NCBI GenBank assembly: GCA_035560235.1
Contig: DATMAG010000018.1
Span: forward strand, 9,677-73,676
DNA length: 64,000 nt
Source: DASRDU01 sp035560235
Lineage (GTDB): Bacteria; Acidobacteriota; Blastocatellia; RBC074
Direction of reading: 5' to 3'
The notes under the pieces were generated by a model. The model did no database searches and had not been told where the DNA came from. It saw nothing but the letters and a program-made list of their open reading frames with translations. Made by a program: the position numbers and the translations under genes. Below, piece after piece: positions 19,068 to 29,600 of this stretch (position 1 is its first letter; each line of letters starts with the position of its first letter).

Positions 19068-20081
19068 GTGAGCAGCGAAATCATTCCCATCACTGACCGG
19101 CAGTCGTGGCAGCAGGCGCTCAATGGCCTGCCGCACGCGCTCGCGCATACCTGGGAATACAACCACGCGCTGAGCCTGAGGGAATCCGAAGCGGGTGGCG
19201 AAATCATTCTGTGGCATTTCAGCAGCGGCAGTCGCCACGCCGTCTGCCCGCTGCTCGTGCGCAGTTTCGGCGGACAGCGCGATGTGATCACTCCCTACGG
19301 ATTTTCGGGCTTTGCGTCTGATTCAGGTGAGACAGATTTTCTCGCAGCCTTGCGTAAGCAGGCCGCGCGCGAAGGGTGGGTCTGCGGTTATCTGGGACTG
19401 CATCCGGTGCTGGATGAGAGAGCGTATTCATCGAATGAACTGCACGCCGCGAGCAATGTTTATGCGCTCGATCTGCGACAGTCCGAAGCTGAGCTTTACG
19501 CTGCGATGAGTTCCAGCATTCATCAGAAGCTGACGGCCTGGGAGCGGTCAGCCGCGGGGCTGAGCTTCAATCAGGATGAGTGTCGCAGCTTTTTTATGCG
19601 CGAGTATCGGCCCTTCATCCGGCGCGTTGGCGCTGCGGCCGGATACGACTTTCCGCCTGCTGTCCTGGCTGCTTTGTGTGAGCATCCGGGCATTCTGATG
19701 ATCGGCGGCGGCGCGCTCGAACTTGAAGCTGTCAGCGTCTTCGGATGGACGCGCGATTGCGGCGAATATCTTTTCAATGTCAGCACTGAGAGCGGCAGGC
19801 ATCATTCAGCCCGCCTGATCTGGGAAGGGATGAGAGAACTGAAGCGGCGCGGCGTGCCGGTGCTGAATCTGGGCGGCGGCATCAGGCCGGGCGACGGACT
19901 GGCTCAGTTCAAGGCGCGCTTTGGCGGCTTCAGTCTTCCGCTGCGTGCGCTCAAACAGGTCTACGCAAACACTGCCTTCGAGCGACTGTGTCTTGCCGCC
20001 GGTGCTGACGCAGGCGTGCGCGAAGGCTGGTTCCCACCATACCGCAGCCCCAGGCTCGTCAGCCGGGAGTGTAATCAATGA
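19068..20081 (+). CDS. Second FemAB/GNAT-like acyltransferase
   Basis: Protein of 337 residues from a GTG start four bases after the preceding stop, with GGAG about nine bases upstream. Longer in-frame extensions would run deep inside the previous gene and are rejected. The fold resembles FemAB/Acetyltransf_6 proteins: an N-terminal HTWEYNHAL segment, a GFSGFASD loop, a central IHQKLTAWER helix, and a C-terminal LNLGGGIRPGDGLAQFKARFGG motif typical of these enzymes. It is a distant paralogue of the product at 15528. Its stop overlaps the aminotransferase start by four bases. Confidence 0.75.
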   Translation: MSSEIIPITDRQSWQQALNGLPHALAHTWEYNHALSLRESEAGGEIILWHFSSGSRHAVCPLLVRSFGGQRDVITPYGFSGFASDSGETDFLAALRKQAAREGWVCGYLGLHPVLDERAYSSNELHAASNVYALDLRQSEAELYAAMSSSIHQKLTAWERSAAGLSFNQDECRSFFMREYRPFIRRVGAAAGYDFPPAVLAALCEHPGILMIGGGALELEAVSVFGWTRDCGEYLFNVSTESGRHHSARLIWEGMRELKRRGVPVLNLGGGIRPGDGLAQFKARFGGFSLPLRALKQVYANTAFERLCLAAGADAGVREGWFPPYRSPRLVSRECNQ

Positions 20082-21313
20082 AGTTCAGATTCTCTGATCT
20101 TGCGCTGATGGGCGCGGCTCCGGCCTTCACAGAAGAGTTGCATGTCGGCAGGCCGAACGTTCCGGTCGGCGCGGCGAGAGACAAGCTGCTGAATGAAATC
20201 GCCTCCATCCTTGACCGGCGCTGGCTTTCAAACGGCGGCCCGAAGGTGCGCGAATTCGAGAGTAAGATCGCACGACTGACCGGCGCTCGTCACGCCATCG
20301 CGGTCTGCAATGCGACTCAGGGCCTGCAGGTCGCGGCCAGAGCCTGCAACCTGACCGGCGAGGTCATAGTTCCTGCGTTCACCTTCATTGCGACTGCGCA
20401 CGCTCTGAGCTGGATCGGGCTTGAACCGGTCTTTGCCGATGCCGACCCGCTGACGCATTCCATTGATCCTGAGCAGATCGAACGCCTGATTACGCCGCGC
20501 ACGAGCGGCATTGTGGCGACTCACCTGTGGGGCGAGCCGTGCCGGGTTGAAGCGATTGAAGCGCTGGCCGCGCGTTATGGGTTGCAGGTGATTTACGACG
20601 CCGCGCACGCTTTCGGCTCCTCGCGTCGCGGCAGGATGGCCGGCACATTCGGAGCGGCTGAGGTCTTCAGCTTTCACGCCACCAAATTCATCAACGCCTT
20701 CGAGGGCGGTGCGATCACGACCAGTGATGACGAACTCGCTGCCCGCCTGCGCCGGATGATCAGTTTCGGGTTTGCCGATTACGATTACGTCGCTGACCTC
20801 GGCACGAATGCGAAGATGAGCGAAGCATCAGCCGCGATGGGGCTGGCCGGTCTGGCGATGATGGATGAAATCATCAGAGCCAATCACGCCAATTACATTG
20901 CATACCAGGCAGCATTAAGAGACCTGCCGGGAGTGCGTCTGTTCGAATTCGACGAACGCGAAGCGCGCAATTATCAGTACATCGTGCTGGAAGTAAATAA
21001 CGCGGGGCTGTCGCGCGATCAGCTGCTCGCCGTGTTGTGGTCAGAAGGCATTCGCGCCCGCCGTTACTTTTATCCCGGTTGTCACCGGATGGAACCATAC
21101 GCTTCAGCCGCACGCAGGGAAGCTGAAAGTCTGCCAGTGACTGAATGCCTCGCCGCTTCAGTCCTCGCCCTGCCCACCGGAACCGCAGTCAGTCCGGCCC
21201 AGGTCGCTGAGATCTGCGCGATCATTCGTCTCGCGCTCTCGCACGCTGATGAAGTCGCCAGCCGCCTGGCAAGCTCTGCATCGCAGTCTGCAGAACTGCG
21301 TGTCGCCGCCTGA
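20078..21313 (+). CDS. DegT/DnrJ/EryC1/StrS-family sugar aminotransferase
   Basis: PLP-dependent aminotransferase of 411 residues. The N-terminal GGP.VREFE substrate-phosphate region, the CNATQGLQ loop and the YDAAHAFGS aspartate motif are present. The PLP lysine is Lys203 in SFHATKFINAFEGGA. Family members aminate nucleotide-linked keto sugars for LPS, glycoprotein or antibiotic sugars. It is the last gene of the six-gene operon and shares four bases with the gene before. With the GNAT and methyltransferase it suggests synthesis of a modified amino sugar; the exact product cannot be told. Confidence 0.92.
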   Translation: MKFRFSDLALMGAAPAFTEELHVGRPNVPVGAARDKLLNEIASILDRRWLSNGGPKVREFESKIARLTGARHAIAVCNATQGLQVAARACNLTGEVIVPAFTFIATAHALSWIGLEPVFADADPLTHSIDPEQIERLITPRTSGIVATHLWGEPCRVEAIEALAARYGLQVIYDAAHAFGSSRRGRMAGTFGAAEVFSFHATKFINAFEGGAITTSDDELAARLRRMISFGFADYDYVADLGTNAKMSEASAAMGLAGLAMMDEIIRANHANYIAYQAALRDLPGVRLFEFDEREARNYQYIVLEVNNAGLSRDQLLAVLWSEGIRARRYFYPGCHRMEPYASAARREAESLPVTECLAASVLALPTGTAVSPAQVAEICAIIRLALSHADEVASRLASSASQSAELRVAA

Positions 21314-21351
21314 GGCACAGCAGACTGACGCCTCGCGGGAATATTCAGGGC

Positions 21352-21357
21352 TATAAT
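21352..21357 (+). promoter_or_regulatory. Possible -10 element (TATAAT)
   Basis: A perfect TATAAT lies about 40 bases upstream of the oxidoreductase start. No convincing -35 hexamer is at standard spacing, so the call is weak. Confidence 0.3.
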
Positions 21358-21394
21358 CAGGATCACAGAGACAATGGATCTGTGAAAGGAAGCA

Positions 21395-22420
21395 GTGACG
21401 TTTATGGCCCTGTTCGATTCGCTGGCACAGCTCAATGAAAGCCGACGCGGCACAAGTCGCCGGATGTTTCTCTTTTCCGGCGCGGGGCTGCTGGTTTCAT
21501 ATTTCGGTTATCGCTGGTGGCGTGATCGCGCCCGCCCCGTTGCGCAGCGCAGAACAAAGTACATCACGCCGAACAATGAATTCTATCTGACGCAGATTGA
21601 TGACGGCTTCGCTCCGGCGATTGCAGGACAGAAGTGGCGGTTGCAGTTCAACGGACTCTCAGGGCAGTCGTTTGCGCTCGATTACGATGAACTGCTGAAA
21701 CTAGAACGGCGCAGGATCTTCAAAACCTTCGCCTGCGTCGGCAATGAAGTCGGCGGCCCGGCCATCGGCAATGCAGAATGGACTGTGACGCCGCTCAGGC
21801 CGCTCATCGAACGCCTGCTCAGTGACAAGCGTGATGGCGTGCGCGTGGTCTTTCATGCGATGGACGGATTTTATTCGAGCGCGCCGCTTGAGGTGGCGCT
21901 GAGCGAGCAGTCCTTCATTGCTTATGAAATGAACGGCGTCGAACTGCCGAAGCGTCACGGCTGGCCCGCGCGCGTGCTGCTGCCGGGACTTTACGGAATG
22001 AAACAGCCGCGCTGGCTCGAACGCATCGAAGTGACTGACCAGTTCACGCTCGGATACTGGGAAAAACGCGGCTGGTGCCAGGAATGCAAAGTGAAGATGA
22101 CGGCGCGCTTCGATTCAGCCATCAGACAAAATGACGGCTCGTGGCTGGTCACCGGCATCGCTTACTGCGGCGCGCAGCCGGTCGGTACGGTCGAAGTCAG
22201 CGCCGACGATGGCCGCACGTGGCAGCAGGCAGCGATCACCAGCGAACGACTGCCGAATGCCTGGTCAACCTGGGAATGGAAGTGGCAGCCCGAAAAGACA
22301 GGCGAAAATCTGCTGACTGTGCGCGTGACCGACGCGACTGGTGAAGGACAGATTGAAAGTTACAGCGGCAGCATGCCTTCCGGCGCGACAGGACTGCATC
22401 GGGTCACTGTGCAGGTCTGA
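21395..22420 (+). CDS. Tat-exported sulfite-oxidase-like molybdopterin oxidoreductase
   Basis: Protein of 341 residues. A twin-arginine signal is present at 21-26 (SRRMFL) followed by a hydrophobic stretch (27-39), so the enzyme is probably exported folded and perhaps membrane-anchored. The oxidoreductase molybdopterin domain has the molybdenum-ligand cysteine at Cys114 (FACVGNEVGG) and the HGWPARVLLPGLYGMK motif (about 188-203). A Mo-co dimerisation-type beta domain follows (about 235-335, VEVSADDGRTW). No heme domain is present. The physiological substrate is unknown. GTG start at 21395 with AGGA at good spacing; ATG at 21404 is an alternative. Confidence 0.9.
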   Translation: MTFMALFDSLAQLNESRRGTSRRMFLFSGAGLLVSYFGYRWWRDRARPVAQRRTKYITPNNEFYLTQIDDGFAPAIAGQKWRLQFNGLSGQSFALDYDELLKLERRRIFKTFACVGNEVGGPAIGNAEWTVTPLRPLIERLLSDKRDGVRVVFHAMDGFYSSAPLEVALSEQSFIAYEMNGVELPKRHGWPARVLLPGLYGMKQPRWLERIEVTDQFTLGYWEKRGWCQECKVKMTARFDSAIRQNDGSWLVTGIAYCGAQPVGTVEVSADDGRTWQQAAITSERLPNAWSTWEWKWQPEKTGENLLTVRVTDATGEGQIESYSGSMPSGATGLHRVTVQV

Positions 22421-22440
22421 CGCAGTTTTCAAATCGGAAA

Positions 22441-22538
22441 ATTCACCACGAAAGGCACGGAGAACACGAAAAAAAATAATGAAAGTCGCCGGGATCAATC
22501 CTCCTCTCTTCGTGTTCTCCGTGCCATCAATGGTGAAT
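22441..22538. repeat. Palindromic hairpin element (CACGGAGAA/CACGAA type)
   Basis: Arms 22441-22470 and 22509-22538 are both 30 bases and pair at all but a five-base block in the middle of the arm. Purine-rich units CACGAAAGG, CACGGAGAA and CACGAA recur with about nine-base spacing. It lies between two convergent genes and may also end their transcripts. Confidence 0.9.
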
Positions 22539-22548
22539 CATTACAGCG

Positions 22549-23649
22549 TTACCAGCTCACTTCGATTTCGTACTGAGCTGAGCCGCCATCCTTGTCTTCA
22601 ATTCTGATCGTGGCCGTGAAGTTGTTGGCTGATGACGGCTGTTCGATGACGGTGACTTTGCCGCGCCCTCTGAGCTTGCGGACACTGACGGTGCGGGGCG
22701 CGAATGGCAGCGGTTTGAGGAAGCGGTAGTCTGCTCCGACAATCGGCACTCCGTTCTGGTGTTCGATGAAGAGCTGGCTGGCACTGATTCGCAGCAGGTC
22801 TGTGCCGTCAACGCGGCCTGACCAGACCAGGCCGACGCCGACGGGCTGGTCGTCATAGCGCGGATTGCCGCGCGATCTGTCCGGCGCTGACGGCGGCTGG
22901 TAGCGCGGCGGCTGCCAGGTCAGCGTGAAAGCGTAACGGCCCGCCCCGCCTTGTGAATCACGGATTCTGATTGCCACTGTGTAATCGTTCCGGCGCGAAG
23001 GCTGCTCGATCAGCACAATTTCGCCGCGCCCTGAGGTTTCAACCAGGCTGACCTGAAACGGCTGCAACGGCATGGCGACAGTGAAGCGGTAATCGTCGTC
23101 GCTCACGCCGCTGCCGCTGATGTTTTCAACCCTGACTGAGCCGCCGCGCACTCTGATGATGGATTCACCATCCACGCGCCCTCTCCATTCAAAGGCCTCA
23201 TCATCGCGCCGCCTGCCGCCGCTGTTGCGCGGCCTTTCCCAGAGCAGTTCAAAGGCGTAAGTCGAATTGCCGCGATCACGATCTTCAATCAGCACAGCGG
23301 CAGTGTAGTTGTTCTCGCTGCGCGGCTGTTCAATCAGTCGCACGTCGCCGCGTCCTTCGATCACGTTCAGGCGCACCTCGGTTCTGGTGAAGGGCAGCGC
23401 ATCGGTGAAGTCGTACCGCTGGCGCTGCACGGGCAGACCCGAGCGATATTCGTAATCAACCTGACGCCGGCTGATGCGAATGACGGTCGCGCCGTCAACC
23501 ACGCCTTCCCAGCGGAACCGCGACATCTGTCTGTCTGATCCGTAATCCTGAGCTGAAATTTCTGACCGAGCCTGCGCTGCCGAAAGTGACAGCACGCTGA
23601 GCAGAAGGGCACAAACGGTTCGAGTAAGAATTTTCATCGTTAATCTCAT
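22549..23649 (-). CDS. Exported protein of three tandem beta modules, unknown function
   Basis: Protein of 366 residues with a signal peptide (MRLTMKILTRTVCALLLSVL..., cleavage near AQA-RS). The mature part is three homologous modules of about 95 residues. Each has a W.G.VDG...IRI opening, a central DYRF....P strand, a GRG.V.LIEQPS..N.YT segment and a final Y.F.L.W strand. The pattern suggests three beta-sandwich domains. I recognise no named family. Start has GGAGG seven bases upstream. It is convergent with the molybdopterin oxidoreductase gene across a hairpin element. Confidence 0.8.
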   Translation of the reverse strand: MRLTMKILTRTVCALLLSVLSLSAAQARSEISAQDYGSDRQMSRFRWEGVVDGATVIRISRRQVDYEYRSGLPVQRQRYDFTDALPFTRTEVRLNVIEGRGDVRLIEQPRSENNYTAAVLIEDRDRGNSTYAFELLWERPRNSGGRRRDDEAFEWRGRVDGESIIRVRGGSVRVENISGSGVSDDDYRFTVAMPLQPFQVSLVETSGRGEIVLIEQPSRRNDYTVAIRIRDSQGGAGRYAFTLTWQPPRYQPPSAPDRSRGNPRYDDQPVGVGLVWSGRVDGTDLLRISASQLFIEHQNGVPIVGADYRFLKPLPFAPRTVSVRKLRGRGKVTVIEQPSSANNFTATIRIEDKDGGSAQYEIEVSW

Positions 23650-23811
23650 GGCTTCGCCTCCAGTGCTGGCAAAGGGGTATGGAAATGTGACCAGGGGTTA
23701 TACCATCAGTCTCGCGTGATGCAAAACTGATTAATAACCATCAGGCGGGCCGTTTGATGCAGTGAACTGAGGTTGAGATGGACGCGGGCAGAATTCGGGA
23801 ATACCCGAACA

Positions 23812-23906
23812 AAAGCATTCTCCATTCTCCATTCGTTTGCAGGTGAAGCTGACAACAAATCAATGCAAATAATGGAGAGTGGAAAATGGAGAATGGAGAA
23901 TGCTTT
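23812..23906. repeat. Perfect 22-bp inverted repeat (GGAGAAT type)
   Basis: Arms 23812-23833 and 23885-23906 are perfect inverted repeats. The right arm is a seven-base tandem pattern (TGGAGAA TGGAGAA TGC), and an extra half copy (AATGGAGAGTGG) lies inside. It sits between two minus-strand genes, a few bases from the 3' end of the gene at 23918. Confidence 0.85.
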
Positions 23907-23917
23907 GTGCCGGGCGT

Positions 23918-24346
23918 TTACTTGTCGCGGTATGGCCTGGCGAGTCTGGCAAAGCGGTCAGCCAGTTTCGGTTCGATTTCACCGCCGAGCGAACTGGCTT
24001 CGGCGGCGGCCAGAACGTGGTTCTTCAGCGGATCAATCAGCCTGATGGTGAATCTGGTGGTGAATTTCTTGCGCGTGACTTCGGCAATCAGATCGGCCTC
24101 TTCACGATTGGCGGTGATGACCATTCCCCAGCGGCGAAAGTCGGGGTTTTTGAGCAGTTCCCGTTCCAGCGCAGCGCGGTCGAAAAATTCCGAGCGCGGC
24201 TGAATGAAAATGGTCTGCGCCGCGCGAATGACCGATTCAGGCGTTCTCGCCTGTTTGTCTTCCTGAGCGAGCAGGAAGGGCTGCGCGGCTGTGATGAGTA
24301 CGAGCAGTGAAAACGCGCGGATCAGTTTTGAAGCAGGCTGTGTCAT
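23918..24346 (-). CDS. Small exported hypothetical protein
   Basis: Protein of 142 residues from the ATG at 24346, which has GGAGG seven bases upstream; an upstream extension of the frame adds unlikely sequence. A signal peptide is evident (MTQPASKLIRAFSLLVLITA..., cleavage near LAQ). The remainder is mixed alpha/beta with a SEFFDR...ELLKNPDFRRWGMVIT segment and an EADLIAEVTRKKFTTRFTIRL segment. I do not recognise the family; similar short exported proteins occur in acidobacteria. It follows the 24541-25527 gene on the same strand but is separated by a strong terminator. Confidence 0.75.
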   Translation of the reverse strand: MTQPASKLIRAFSLLVLITAAQPFLLAQEDKQARTPESVIRAAQTIFIQPRSEFFDRAALERELLKNPDFRRWGMVITANREEADLIAEVTRKKFTTRFTIRLIDPLKNHVLAAAEASSLGGEIEPKLADRFARLARPYRDK

Positions 24347-24432
24347 CAGGATTCCTCCGGCAATGAAGTGTTGATGATATTCAGAATTTCGCTGATTCAT
24401 CATGACCGCGCCCTGAAACAGACCTGGCAGAA

Positions 24433-24460
24433 GCTGTGACACTTTCACGATTGTCACAGC
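24433..24460 (-). promoter_or_regulatory. Small inverted repeat (GCTGTGACA) upstream of exported-protein gene
   Basis: GCTGTGACA and TGTCACAGC form a perfect nine-base inverted repeat with a ten-base spacer. Its position, upstream of the 24346 start, fits an operator, but it could also be a second stem of the neighbouring terminator. Confidence 0.35.
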
Positions 24461-24471
24461 AAAGAAAAAGA

Positions 24472-24511
24472 GCGTGAAGACAGGGCAAAACATTACGCCC
24501 CGTCTTCACGC
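24472..24511 (-). terminator. Rho-independent terminator of the 24541-25527 gene
   Basis: On the minus strand a 15-bp GC-rich stem (GCGTGAAGACGGGGC with one mismatch) and ten-base loop are followed by TCTTTTTCTTT. It starts about 30 bases past the stop codon. Confidence 0.85.
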
Positions 24512-24540
24512 CCGCAGTGATTCTCACTGAGTTGAGGAGA

Positions 24541-25527
24541 TCAGCCCTGACTTTTTTCCTTCTTCTCGAACTTGTCCGGCTTGATCTGCGGATTGACCTT
24601 GAACCTGCTGATTTCCCACTCTTCGGTCGTTTCACCGGCAGTGGCCTTGATCAGCCGGTGCGGCAGATTGAGGCCGCTCACTGATTTGTATTCACCGAAA
24701 CTCCACTGGAATTCGACTTCCGGCAGTTTGGCCATCATCTCGCGCATCTCGGCCTGCATCTTTTCGCGCTGTGCGCGTTGTTCGGCCTCCTTCTTTGCGC
24801 GTTCTTCAGGCGGCAGTTTCTCAAGCTGTTCGCGGGTCAGAAAACCCGGCGGTCTGCCCTGACCAGGGCCGCCCTGACCGGGGCCGCGCATCCGCATCAT
24901 CTGGCGAAAGTCTCTGCCCTTGTACGAGAGCATCAGCAACTGATGCGACTTCTGATCGAAGAAGAGTCGCGCCGCAAATTCGTGCGGGCCTTTGACATCA
25001 ATCACGTCAGCCTTGCCGTCGGGCGCAGTGGCTTCGCCGGCGTAAGTGTATTCGAGCGGAAAGGCCGATGGCGCGACGAGCAGCCAGCCGAGCGTCAGGC
25101 GAAGGATCTCTGCCTTCTGCCGGTTTTCCTGAGCTTCACGCTCCTGCGGACTGCCGCCGCCGGGGCCGCCGCCTCTGAACATTCCACCGCCCGGCCCGGC
25201 ATCAACTGAGGGGATGAATTCAGACCAGATTTGGTCACCGTTGAGAACCTGAACGTTTGTGCCCCGCTGTGAAATGTTCGAGGTTCTGATCTTTTCAGGC
25301 ACGATCATCTCGACCTCAAGCTCGTTTTCCATGGTATTGCCGCCCATCGAAAACCGTCGCGTGCCGGTGGCCGAAAGACTCTGTAAAGCCTTCAGCTTGT
25401 CCTCAGAGCCGATGGCCTTGCGCGCCTGTTTGAGAATCTCCTGCGCCTTTGCATCGGTTTTGCCCTGCGAGAGGCCGGTAGCCGGAAGCAGCACGGCCAG
25501 CAGCAATGATAACAATACGATTCGCAT
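24541..25527 (-). CDS. Exported hypothetical protein, LolA/LppX-like
   Basis: Protein of 328 residues with a signal peptide (MRIVLLSLLLAVLLPATGLSQG). After it comes a helix with AQEILKQARKAIGSEDKLKALQSLSATG, a pattern typical of periplasmic outer-membrane-lipoprotein-sorting-like or LppX-like proteins in acidobacteria. A Gly-rich insert (about 110-125) and a long Glu/Lys/Arg/Gln-rich helix (about 230-270) follow. The end has FGEYKSVSGLNLPHRL and a charged tail. Function unknown; a beta-barrel that carries a hydrophobic ligand is possible. Confidence 0.75.
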   Translation of the reverse strand: MRIVLLSLLLAVLLPATGLSQGKTDAKAQEILKQARKAIGSEDKLKALQSLSATGTRRFSMGGNTMENELEVEMIVPEKIRTSNISQRGTNVQVLNGDQIWSEFIPSVDAGPGGGMFRGGGPGGGSPQEREAQENRQKAEILRLTLGWLLVAPSAFPLEYTYAGEATAPDGKADVIDVKGPHEFAARLFFDQKSHQLLMLSYKGRDFRQMMRMRGPGQGGPGQGRPPGFLTREQLEKLPPEERAKKEAEQRAQREKMQAEMREMMAKLPEVEFQWSFGEYKSVSGLNLPHRLIKATAGETTEEWEISRFKVNPQIKPDKFEKKEKSQG

Positions 25528-25573
25528 TGAAATTACCTCCTTCTGAATTGAAACGATGGCAGTGAATCAATAA

Positions 25574-25686
25574 GGGGAAGAAGCAGCCACGAAGAAACAC
25601 GAATCTTCACGAATTGAAAACAGGTGACGACTGATCAGCAGTTCTGCAGGGTAAGCCTTCGTGTCCATTCGTCGCTTGTTTCTCCC
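25574..25686. repeat. Palindromic hairpin element (CACGAA type)
   Basis: Left arm about 25574-25613 contains CACGAAGAAA, CACGAATCTT and CACGAA in ten-base steps; right arm about 25656-25686 is the partial complement (CCTTCGTGTCCATTCGTCGC). The arms are diverged, with a loop of about 40 bases. It is the same family as 32794-32862. It lies in the 417-base gap between two divergent genes. Confidence 0.7.
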
Positions 25687-25944
25687 GGGTTGACCATTGC
25701 CGAAGCGATGAAACTCTGAACCGGCATCAGAGGGGAGCCCGATGCAGATCATAACTCATCCCTCTGACGCTGGTGGCGGTCAAACACTGAAATCTGCTCA
25801 CAAACCTTAAAAAAGCACAGCGGCAGGCCCGTTTTTGTAAACTTTGTAAATTGCCGTGCTGCTTGTCTTGAGCTTCAGGTGCCCGGCGCCTATATTCGTC
25901 TCATCACAACACAGAAATGCTTTTCGGCCCGGTTCATCAAAGCC
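25687..25944. other. Upstream region of D-aminoacylase gene, no gene seen
   Basis: With the hairpin before it this completes a 417-base gene-free gap. It includes a T/A-rich stretch (TTGTAAACTTTGTAAATTG near 25835-25855) that may be part of a promoter, but no element is clear enough to call. Confidence 0.4.
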
Positions 25945-27486
25945 ATGAAAAACTTCTGCCTGAAGATCCTGCTGCCTGTCTTTTTCCTTTTACTGTTCCT
26001 TCCGCTGACGATGGCGCCTGCACAGACCGGCGGCGCGCAGCCATCCTCAATTCTGATCGCCGGCGGGCTGGTGCTTGACGGTTCCGGCAGGCCCGCGCGC
26101 CGCGCCGATGTGCGCCTCAAAGGTGATCGCATTGCTGAAATCGGTCCGCTCAAACCGCGACCGGGCGAGCGTGTGATTGAAGCCGGAGGAATGATCGTCG
26201 CGCCCGGGTTCATTGACATTCACAACCATTCAGAGCGCGGGCTGAATGCCGAATCCGCGTCGCGGACTCAGGTCTTGCAGGGCATCACCACACTCGCCGT
26301 CGGGCCGGACGGCAGTTCGCCCTTTCCGGTCGGAGAGTATCTGTCACTTCGTGAACAGCAGCGCGCTGCGGTCAATGTCCTGGCTTTTGTCGGGCACGCG
26401 ACAGTCCGTCAGCGCGTGATGGGCCGCGATTACAAACGCGCCGCCACTGAAGCTGAAATCAGGCAGATGGCGAGCCTCGTCGAGCAGGCAATGCGCGAAG
26501 GCGCTTTCGGACTCTCAAGCGGCCTCGAGTACGACATCGGGCATCCGAGCGAAACTGAAGAGGTGATTGCGCTCGCCCGCGTCGCGGCCCGATACGGCGG
26601 AATCTATATGAGCCACATCCGCGACGAGGCCGACGAAGTGATGAGCGCCCTGAGTGAAGCCATTCGCATCGGACGCGAGGCCGGGCTGCCGGTGCAGATC
26701 TCGCACATCAAACTCGGCACCGTCGCCGTCTGGAACAGGGCGGCTGAGGCCATCGCGCTGATTACAGCTGCGCGCCGCAGCGGGGTTGATGTGACGGCAG
26801 ACTGTTATCCGTATGACGCCTGGGCCTCGACAATCACCGTTCTGGTGCCGAGCCGCCGTCACGATGATCCGGCTGCGGTGAAGAAGGGGCTCGATGATGT
26901 GGGCGGCGCGGCGAATGTGCTGGTGACAAGCTGCGCCGCGCATCGCGATTATGAAGGCAGAACGCTCGCACAGATTGCAGAAGCACAGGCAGTCAGTCCG
27001 GTTGAGGTTTACATTCAGATCGTCAGTGACGGCGGCGCGGGTGTGGTCTGTCGTTCGATGCAGGAATCAGACATTCAGGCCTTTTATCGTCAGCCCTGGG
27101 TGATGGTGGCGAGTGACGGCGGCATTGGCATGCGGCATCCGCGCGGCGCCGGGACATATCCGCGCGTGCTGGGCCGGTTCGTGCGCGAGAAGAAATGGCT
27201 GAGCCTGCCGGAAGCGATTCGCAAAATGACCTCGCTTCCGGCAGCCCGCCTTGGGTTGAAGGATCGCGGTCTGATTCAGCAGGGCCTGAAAGCTGACGTG
27301 GTGATCTTCGATCCTGACAAGGTGATTGATCAGGCGACGATGGCGAACCCCTTCGCCGAACCGGTGGGCATTCAGCACGTCTTCGTCAACGGTCAGCCCG
27401 TAGTCGAAAATGGCAGGGTGAGGAGCAACCTGCCCGGTGAAGTCATCAGACACAGAAGCGCAGCGAAAGGCAGAGTCGCTGAGTAA
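25945..27486 (+). CDS. N-acyl-D-amino-acid deacylase (D-aminoacylase family)
   Basis: Exported amidohydrolase of 513 residues. The chosen ATG gives a signal peptide (MKNFCLKILLPVFFLLLFLP...). The N-terminal beta-sandwich leads to the metal site HNH in PGFIDIHNHSE (about 86-96). Later ligands are in MSHIRDE and QISHIKLG, and a VASDGG motif (about 390) is typical of the catalytic aspartate region. The end contains RVLGRFVREKKWLSLPEAIRKMTSLPA, a family hallmark. The enzyme would hydrolyse N-acyl-D-amino acids or related D-peptides, perhaps from peptidoglycan. A paralogue lies at 40024-41619. Confidence 0.88.
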   Translation: MKNFCLKILLPVFFLLLFLPLTMAPAQTGGAQPSSILIAGGLVLDGSGRPARRADVRLKGDRIAEIGPLKPRPGERVIEAGGMIVAPGFIDIHNHSERGLNAESASRTQVLQGITTLAVGPDGSSPFPVGEYLSLREQQRAAVNVLAFVGHATVRQRVMGRDYKRAATEAEIRQMASLVEQAMREGAFGLSSGLEYDIGHPSETEEVIALARVAARYGGIYMSHIRDEADEVMSALSEAIRIGREAGLPVQISHIKLGTVAVWNRAAEAIALITAARRSGVDVTADCYPYDAWASTITVLVPSRRHDDPAAVKKGLDDVGGAANVLVTSCAAHRDYEGRTLAQIAEAQAVSPVEVYIQIVSDGGAGVVCRSMQESDIQAFYRQPWVMVASDGGIGMRHPRGAGTYPRVLGRFVREKKWLSLPEAIRKMTSLPAARLGLKDRGLIQQGLKADVVIFDPDKVIDQATMANPFAEPVGIQHVFVNGQPVVENGRVRSNLPGEVIRHRSAAKGRVAE

Positions 27487-27496
27487 CGGCTCTGCC
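27469..27496. terminator. Possible stem-loop between convergent genes
   Basis: GGCAGAG and CTCTGCC flank the D-aminoacylase stop codon and precede the 3' end of the S9 peptidase gene. Only seven bases pair perfectly and there is no clear T tract, so this is tentative. Confidence 0.3.
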
Positions 27497-27515
27497 TGCG
27501 CTGACTGTCTGCGTT

Positions 27516-29600
<2,085 letters not shown>

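Noticed and set aside
22441..22538. Simple rho-independent terminator explanation for the long hairpin
   Set aside because: It may end transcripts, but the arms share a unit structure with hairpins that lie inside coding sequence, so terminator function alone does not explain them.
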